Origin: JASSUD01 sp031963005
GTDB lineage: Bacteria > Pseudomonadota > Gammaproteobacteria > Burkholderiales > Burkholderiaceae
NCBI GenBank assembly: GCA_031963005.1
Contig: JASSUL010000009.1
Coordinates: 1 to 64,000, forward strand
Length of the DNA: 64,000 bases
Direction of reading: 5' to 3'
How positions within the stretch are numbered: the stretch's first letter is position 1; the number at the start of each line of letters is the position of its first letter. Under the pieces are notes generated by a model, which was not told the origin of the DNA, made no database searches, and was given only the letters and a program-made list of their open reading frames with translations. Of the stretch, positions 58,399-64,000 are shown piece by piece. Made by a program: the position numbers and the translations under genes.

Positions 58399-59913
58399 AT
58401 GAGTAATTTTTGGCAACATTGTTGTGCATTGCTCGAACAGGAGTTAACTCCCCAGCAGTACCAAATTTGGATCAAGCCTTTGGTGCTTGTAGAGTGCGAT
58501 GAACAAGAAGCCCGCGTCCAAATTGCGGCTCCAAACCACTTTAAGTTGAACTGGGTCAAAAATCAGTTTTTAGGCCGTATCACCGCCATTGCTCGAGATT
58601 TTTGGGGGGTGGATGTACAAGTGCAACTTGTTTTAGGCGCTAAATTAGCGAGTGGACGCGTCCAAGAGCCTAGTAGTGTGCAACCTCCTCTTGACGGCAT
58701 GACCTCTGAAGGAGCGTTGCGATCGATAGCGCCCAGCAAGCCGCAGACTCGTGGAGAAGTGCCTTCTGCTGTAGAAAGCGAGGCGCCAAGCCTGGACGCT
58801 CAGGAAGTCGCTGCTGCACAACGTATTGGAAATATTGACCTCACGGCAGGTATAGGAAAAGAAGAGAAAAATGAAGAAAATCAGGTATCTGAGCGTTCTC
58901 GCCTGAATCCCAATTTAACTTTTGAGAATTTTGTTACCGGCAAGGCCAACCAACTTGCGCGTGCTGCTGCAGCACAAGTAGCCGATAATCCAGGGGTGTC
59001 CTATAACCCCCTATTTTTATATGGCGGAGTGGGTTTGGGCAAAACCCATCTGATTCACTCGATTGGGAACTACTTGTTGCAGGTGAATCCGAGCGCGCGG
59101 ATTCGCTATATTCATGCGGAGCAATACGTCTCAGATGTGGTGAAAGCCTATCAACGTAAAGCCTTTGATGAATTTAAACGTTATTATCACTCGCTAGATT
59201 TGCTACTGATCGATGATATTCAGTTTTTTTCTGGCAAGACGCGTACCCAGGAAGAATTCTTTTATGCTTTTGAAGCATTGGTGGCGAACAAAGCGCAGGT
59301 CATCATTACCAGCGATATTTACCCCAAAGAAATTTCAGGGATCGAAGATCGGCTTATCTCGCGTTTTGATTCGGGTTTAACCGTCGCAGTGGAGCCTCCT
59401 GAGCTGGAAATGCGTGTGGCAATTTTGCTGCGCAAGGCAGAGAGTGGCAATATTCGCTTATCGGAAGATGTGGCTTTTTTTATCGCCAAGCATTTGCGTT
59501 CGAATGTGCGGGAATTGGAAGGCGCGTTACGTAAAGTGGTCGCATATGCCAAGTTTCATGGCCATGAGATTACGATCGAAGTAACTAAGACAGCGCTCAA
59601 AGATTTATTGACGGTACAGAATCGACAAATTTCCGTTGAAAATATTCAAAAAACGGTTGCGGACTTTTACAACATTAAAGTCGCCGACATGTACTCGAAA
59701 AAGCGCCACGCTAATATTGCCAAACCCCGCCAAATTGCCATGTATTTGGCCAAAGAGCTCACGCAAAAAAGCCTGATTGAAATTGGAGATTTGTTTGGCG
59801 GCAGAGATCACACCACCGTCCTACATGCAGTACGAAAAATTGTCGGTGCCCGTAGTTCCGATACGCAGCTCAACCATGAGTTGCACATTTTAGAGCAAAC
59901 CCTAAAAGGGTAA
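58399..59913 (+). CDS. dnaA: Chromosomal replication initiator protein DnaA
   Basis: A 504-residue initiator. Domain I (FWQHCCALLEQELTPQQYQI) is followed by an acidic, variable domain II, then the AAA+ domain III: Walker A GGVGLGKTHLIH near residue 208, Walker B LLLIDDIQFF, and box VII around SRFDSGLTVAVEPPE. Domain IV contains the DnaA-box-binding signature GGRDHTTVLHAVRKI. The start is MSNFWQ with GGAG some distance upstream. dnaN follows after 66 bases. Confidence 0.98.
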   Translation: MSNFWQHCCALLEQELTPQQYQIWIKPLVLVECDEQEARVQIAAPNHFKLNWVKNQFLGRITAIARDFWGVDVQVQLVLGAKLASGRVQEPSSVQPPLDGMTSEGALRSIAPSKPQTRGEVPSAVESEAPSLDAQEVAAAQRIGNIDLTAGIGKEEKNEENQVSERSRLNPNLTFENFVTGKANQLARAAAAQVADNPGVSYNPLFLYGGVGLGKTHLIHSIGNYLLQVNPSARIRYIHAEQYVSDVVKAYQRKAFDEFKRYYHSLDLLLIDDIQFFSGKTRTQEEFFYAFEALVANKAQVIITSDIYPKEISGIEDRLISRFDSGLTVAVEPPELEMRVAILLRKAESGNIRLSEDVAFFIAKHLRSNVRELEGALRKVVAYAKFHGHEITIEVTKTALKDLLTVQNRQISVENIQKTVADFYNIKVADMYSKKRHANIAKPRQIAMYLAKELTQKSLIEIGDLFGGRDHTTVLHAVRKIVGARSSDTQLNHELHILEQTLKG

Positions 59914-59979
59914 AAAACGGCAATGTGCCTTTTGAACATATCCTTATAGTTTCCACACGAAAGAAAAGGAACTTTTCTG

Positions 59980-61098
59980 ATGCAACTGGTTAAGACTGAG
60001 CGCGATAAGTTGTTGCGGCTTTTAAGCATTGTGACGGGAATTGTTGAGCGACGTCATACGCTGCCCATTCTGACGCACTTGCGTATGACCAAAGAGGGTG
60101 AGCAGCTTGCGTTTCTAGCAACGGATTTAGAAGTACAAATTACCACCCATGACAACTTTGGTTTAGGCGATACGCAAGCAGCGACTACCGTAGCTGCGCG
60201 CATGTTGCTTGATATTCTGCGTGCAATGCCAGCGGGCGAAGTCACGCTTAGTCTTAAAGATCAACGTTTAGTCGTCCAATCCGAAGTACGCAAGAGCCGT
60301 TTTACCTTGCCTACACTTGCAGCAGAAGAATTTCCTACGCTTGCAAACATGCAAGATAAGGAAACCAGTTTTACACTTTCTCAACGCGCATTTCGCACTT
60401 TGCTCGCTCAAACCCATTTTGCAATGGCACAACAGGATATTCGCTATTACCTCAATGGCCTGCTGCTGGTCTTAGAAGGGAATAAGCTCAGTGCGGTCGC
60501 CACCGATGGCCATCGGCTTGCATGGGCATCGACTACATTGGAACAAGCTCCAACAGGTACTGCATCGCGTCAAGAATGGATTATTCCGCGCAAAACGGTT
60601 TTGGAATTACAACGCTTGTTGGAAGATCTTGATGATCCACTCAGTATCGAGGTGGGTGCGACCCAGGTCAAATTTGCTTTTAATGAGGTGGAACTGATCT
60701 CTAAGCGGGTAGAAGGGAAATTTCCTGATTTTCAGCGTGTTATCCCCACGGGCTATAACAATACTTTTTCCATCAAACGAGAAGATTTATTACAGACCTT
60801 GCAACGCGCTGCGATCCTCACCTCCGGTAAATTTCGAGGGGTGCGGTGTGCCATTGAGTCAGGCCAACTCAGCATTGCATTTTCTAGCCCAGATCAAGAA
60901 GACGTGCAAGAAGACTTGAACATTGAGTATCAAGGCCCCTCGGTCAGTATAGGCGTTAATATCGGGTATTTATTAGATGTGTTATCCAATCTCAAAGTCG
61001 AAACGCTGCAACTGAGCTTTGGTGATTCTAGTTCTAGTCTTTTGTTTACGATTGAAGGCCAGGAATTCAAATATATCGTTATGCCTATGCGCCTTTAA
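59980..61098 (+). CDS. dnaN: DNA polymerase III beta subunit (sliding clamp)
   Basis: 372 residues forming the three-fold clamp domains. The N-terminus MQLVKTERDKLLRLLSIVTG, the segment VATDGHRLAWA and the C-terminal EFKYIVMPMRL are typical. AAGGAA precedes the ATG. It gives processivity to the replicase and, through Hda, inactivates DnaA. Confidence 0.98.
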   Translation: MQLVKTERDKLLRLLSIVTGIVERRHTLPILTHLRMTKEGEQLAFLATDLEVQITTHDNFGLGDTQAATTVAARMLLDILRAMPAGEVTLSLKDQRLVVQSEVRKSRFTLPTLAAEEFPTLANMQDKETSFTLSQRAFRTLLAQTHFAMAQQDIRYYLNGLLLVLEGNKLSAVATDGHRLAWASTTLEQAPTGTASRQEWIIPRKTVLELQRLLEDLDDPLSIEVGATQVKFAFNEVELISKRVEGKFPDFQRVIPTGYNNTFSIKREDLLQTLQRAAILTSGKFRGVRCAIESGQLSIAFSSPDQEDVQEDLNIEYQGPSVSIGVNIGYLLDVLSNLKVETLQLSFGDSSSSLLFTIEGQEFKYIVMPMRL

Positions 61099-61179
61099 GG
61101 CAATGCAGCGTATATTGAGGGACCCGTTCGAATAAAACAGCCTATCCCCATATAGGTTGTTCCGATCAGCCATTTTGGC

Positions 61180-61231
61180 CTTGTATTGCATCTTTGTATT
61201 GTGCTCTTGTATTGCACTCTTGTATTGCCCC
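61180..61231. repeat. Four direct 13-bp repeats between dnaN and gyrB
   Basis: Units CTTGTATTGCATC, TTTGTATTGTGCT, CTTGTATTGCACT and CTTGTATTGCCCC follow one another without gaps, a period of 13 with core TTGTATTG. They lie in the 216-base dnaN-gyrB gap. Confidence 0.85.
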
Positions 61232-61314
61232 TTATATCGCATAGGTAATGGCACTTTGGTTAGCCCTGCTTTTAATCCTTTATTATTTTTTTCGCGACAA
61301 ATCAGGAACGCTTC

Positions 61315-63996
61315 ATGACTAATTCGCCTTCTTCACATACTGAAGACACAATGTCCCCTGAGGAGTCTTCCGGGTCCGCTAGCTCTGAAGCGATAATGCC
61401 AGCGCAAGGCTATGACGCAGCGTCTATTCAAATTTTGGAAGGATTAGAAGCCGTACGCAAGCGACCAGGCATGTATATCGGAGATACCTCCGATGGAACG
61501 GGCCTGCATCATCTAGTGTTCGAGGTGCTGGATAACTCTATCGATGAAGCATTGGCAGGATATTGTGATCATATCCAAGTAGTGTTGTGTGCAGATGGCT
61601 CGGTCTTAGTGGTGGATAACGGGCGCGGTATTCCCGTCGATATTAAGTTGGATGACAAACACGAGCCCAAGCGCAGTGCGGCGGAAATTGTGATGACCGA
61701 GTTGCATGCGGGCGGCAAGTTTGACCAAAACAGTTATAAGGTGTCAGGCGGCTTACATGGCGTTGGGGTGTCGTGCGTGAACGCCTTATCACGGTGGTTG
61801 CGTTTGACGGTGCGGCGTAATGGCAAAAAATATCAGATGGAATTCCATCGAGGTATTCCGCAAAACCGTTTGATCGAAGAGCGACAAGGGCAGAGCGTAT
61901 CCCCTATGCTGGAAATCGAGGGCACCGAACGCACTGGCACGGAGGTCCATTTTTTAGCGGATGAAGTGATCTTTGGGAAAGTCGAATTTCATTACGATAT
62001 TTTGGCGAAACGGATTCGTGAACTCTCCTTTTTAAACCGGGGCGTGCATATCCACTTAACCGACCAGTGCACGGGAAAAAGCGAAGATTTTGCCCTCTCA
62101 GGCGGTGTAAAAGGTTTTGTCGAGTACATCAACCGTAATAAGCAGTCCGTGCATCCTACGATCTTTTACGCAACGGGCGAAAAGGACGGTTTAAGTATCG
62201 AAGTCGCTATGCAGTGGAATGATAGCTATAACGAGCATGTACTGTGCTTTACCAATAATATTCCCCAGCGTGATGGAGGGTCGCACCTCACCGGCTTGCG
62301 TGCGGCGATGACGCGCGTGATTAATAAATATATGGACAGCATGGAGCTGGCCAAAAAAGCAAAAGTAGAAACCAATGGAGATGACATGCGCGAGGGTCTC
62401 ACCTGCGTACTGTCTGTCAAAGTTCCCGAACCCAAATTTAGTTCACAAACCAAAGACAAACTCGTTTCTTCCGAAGTGCGCGCTCCAGTAGAAGAAATCG
62501 TTGCGCGCGAACTAGAAGCCTTTTTGCTAGAAACGCCCACTGAAGCCAAAATCATCTGCGGAAAAATTATCGATGCTGCTCGCGCTCGCGATGCTGCACG
62601 CCGCGCACGCGAAGTCACCAGACGAAAAGGCGTATTAGATGGCGTAGGTTTACCCGGTAAGCTAGCAGACTGCCAAGAGCGTGATCCGGCGAAATGCGAA
62701 ATTTATATTGTTGAGGGAGATTCTGCGGGCGGCTCGGCCAAACAAGGCCGTGATCGGAAGTTTCAAGCGATTTTGCCCTTACGTGGCAAGGTTTTAAACG
62801 TAGAAAAAGCACGGTATGATAAATTGCTAGCCTCTGAGCAAATCGTCACATTAGTCACCGCCTTAGGATGTGGCTTAGGTCGAGACGATTACAATGCCGA
62901 TAAACTCCGTTACCACCGCATCATTATCATGACCGATGCCGATGTAGACGGCGCACATATCCGCACCTTGCTCCTTACCTTCTTCTATCGTCAAACACCA
63001 GAATTAATCGAGCGCGGCTATATTTATATCGCACAACCTCCTCTGTATAAAATCAAACATGGTCGAGAAGAGCGTTACCTCAAAGACGAGAAAGAGTTTG
63101 ACCAACATATGCTGCGCTTGTGCCTACAAAATGCGCAGCTTGTTGTCGCGCCCACATTACCGGCTATCGATGGAGAAGCTTTAGAACGGCAAGCTCACGA
63201 TTACTGGCGTGCACAAGCCATCATCGCACGTGTACAACGCTTGATAGATAGTGCTGCGCTACAGGCCGTCTTAGACGGCGTAGTACTGGACCTCTCCTCG
63301 GAAGAGACGGCATTACAAAGTGCACATGCCTTGGAAGCGGCATTGCGCGCAGCCCCCTTACAGCCGGACGTGACGGTGAGCGTTGAGTATCACGATGTAC
63401 TGGCACAGCCAGCCGGTGTGGAATATATTGATGTAAACGCCACATCTGCCAGTGAAGAAGACCAGCAAACCGTAGCAGAAGATGCGTTACAGGAACCCGC
63501 TCAGATAGAAAGCGCCGCTCCAAAAGGAGAAACAGCGCGCCATCCACAAGCTTTACGCATCGAACGCCGCAAGCATGGCAATATGAAGAAGACTTGGATT
63601 GATCGTCTCTTTTTACAATCGGACGATTTTCAGCATCTTCAAGCCACCGCTAAGCAACAACAGACACTACTCCAGCAGAAAGACCCAGAGACCGGCTTAT
63701 TAATTCAACGCGGTGAGCGCAGCGCTGCCGTGCCCGATTTCAAAAGTGCGATGCAATGGCTCATGAGCGATGCACAACGCAACGTCTCTAAGCAACGCTA
63801 CAAAGGGCTGGGGGAAATGAATCCTGATCAATTGTGGGAAACCACGATGGACCCGACCGTGCGCCGCTTATTACGTGTACAAATCGAAGACGCCATTGCC
63901 ATAGACAGCATCTTCACTACGCTGATGGGAGACGAGGTAGAGCCCCGCAGAGCCTTTATTGAAGCAAATGCCTTATTAGGTAATATTGATATGTAG
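61315..63996 (+). CDS. gyrB: DNA gyrase subunit B
   Basis: 893 residues, longer than the 800-825 usual in proteobacteria. The GHKL ATPase domain has GDTSDGTGLHHLVFEVLDNS and KVSGGLHGVGVSCVNAL. The TOPRIM domain has YIVEGDSAGGSAKQ near residue 465 and MTDADVDGAHIRTLLL. The C-terminus has QRYKGLGEMNPDQLWETTMD. Extra length comes from a Ser/Glu-rich N-terminal leader of about 30 residues and an acidic insertion within the beta/gamma-type insert region (about residues 690-750). AGGAA precedes the ATG. It completes the dnaA-dnaN-gyrB order. Confidence 0.98.
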   Translation: MTNSPSSHTEDTMSPEESSGSASSEAIMPAQGYDAASIQILEGLEAVRKRPGMYIGDTSDGTGLHHLVFEVLDNSIDEALAGYCDHIQVVLCADGSVLVVDNGRGIPVDIKLDDKHEPKRSAAEIVMTELHAGGKFDQNSYKVSGGLHGVGVSCVNALSRWLRLTVRRNGKKYQMEFHRGIPQNRLIEERQGQSVSPMLEIEGTERTGTEVHFLADEVIFGKVEFHYDILAKRIRELSFLNRGVHIHLTDQCTGKSEDFALSGGVKGFVEYINRNKQSVHPTIFYATGEKDGLSIEVAMQWNDSYNEHVLCFTNNIPQRDGGSHLTGLRAAMTRVINKYMDSMELAKKAKVETNGDDMREGLTCVLSVKVPEPKFSSQTKDKLVSSEVRAPVEEIVARELEAFLLETPTEAKIICGKIIDAARARDAARRAREVTRRKGVLDGVGLPGKLADCQERDPAKCEIYIVEGDSAGGSAKQGRDRKFQAILPLRGKVLNVEKARYDKLLASEQIVTLVTALGCGLGRDDYNADKLRYHRIIIMTDADVDGAHIRTLLLTFFYRQTPELIERGYIYIAQPPLYKIKHGREERYLKDEKEFDQHMLRLCLQNAQLVVAPTLPAIDGEALERQAHDYWRAQAIIARVQRLIDSAALQAVLDGVVLDLSSEETALQSAHALEAALRAAPLQPDVTVSVEYHDVLAQPAGVEYIDVNATSASEEDQQTVAEDALQEPAQIESAAPKGETARHPQALRIERRKHGNMKKTWIDRLFLQSDDFQHLQATAKQQQTLLQQKDPETGLLIQRGERSAAVPDFKSAMQWLMSDAQRNVSKQRYKGLGEMNPDQLWETTMDPTVRRLLRVQIEDAIAIDSIFTTLMGDEVEPRRAFIEANALLGNIDM

Positions 63997-64000
63997 AAAG

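Noticed and set aside
61180..61231. Origin 13-mers
   Set aside because: The units are exact in period but not AT-rich and lack adjacent DnaA boxes, so I report them only as a repeat.

Overview
The window reads as a chromosomal segment around the replication-initiation genes of a member of the Burkholderiaceae. The evidence is conserved Burkholderia-type gene order: rpmH-rnpA-yidD-yidC beside dnaA-dnaN-gyrB; mutY..hprK-ptsN-hpf-lptB-lptA-lptC-kdsD-kefB; trpG-trpD-trpC-ung; fkpB-ispH beside radC; rsmI/yraN/SIS/BON; prs-rplY-pth. Several members of these clusters are absent at their usual places (rapZ, rpoN, kdsC, trpE, prmC, ispE plus tRNA-Gln). There are many palindromic dispersed repeats, and several proteins carry eukaryote-like parts (ankyrin repeats, an F-box-like segment, PPxY motifs). 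This combination suggests a host-associated, probably fungal, endosymbiont of the Mycoavidus/Glomeribacter type. The lifestyle and genus are inference; the family-level placement is firmer.

Layout. 1-5.5 kb: a coiled-coil protein fragment, a PPxY membrane protein, rarA, and a large ankyrin protein carrying a 75-bp coding tandem repeat. 5.8-10.6 kb: nnrD and a branched-chain amino-acid ABC transporter whose two ATPases are fused (LivG-LivF), with LivM and LivH. 10.6-14.5 kb: ispH-fkpB, radC, mutY. 14.6-19.5 kb: an accessory island with two large unrecognised proteins and repeats, sitting where rapZ is expected. 19.5-27.6 kb: HPr kinase, PtsN, hibernation factor, LPS-export genes, KDO precursor isomerase and a K+/H+ antiporter. 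27.6-33.3 kb: a thioredoxin-like protein, a gene-free stretch with two opposed DnaA boxes, ung, and a trp operon interrupted by a VapD/DUF5397 pair. 33.6-38.6 kb: ettA, hemA, prfA, rlpA. 38.7-40.4 kb: an F-box-like/ankyrin/membrane protein. 40.5-48.1 kb: rsmI, yraN, a SIS protein, a BON lipoprotein, a DsbA-like protein without its cysteines, prs, rplY, pth. 48.2-54.1 kb: a phage-type DUF2800 gene followed by four tandem paralogues of a small two-helix membrane protein, with truncated gene copies that mark an old segmental duplication. 54.5-64 kb: an HTH regulator, yidC, yidD, rnpA, rpmH, then dnaA, dnaN, gyrB.

The points I consider most worth attention are: the four-paralogue array and its readable duplication junction; the palindromic repeat that has replaced the 5' end of rnpA; the DsbA-like protein with SPND in place of the CxxC motif; the F-box-like/ankyrin and PPxY candidate effectors; the toxin-antitoxin pair inside the trp operon; and the pair of perfect DnaA boxes 30 kb away from dnaA, while the rpmH-dnaA gap shows none.

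All assignments come from reading the sequence and remembered family features. No database search was possible. Where an ATG, GTG or TTG downstream of the longest reading frame has the better homology or ribosome binding site, I give that start and say so.
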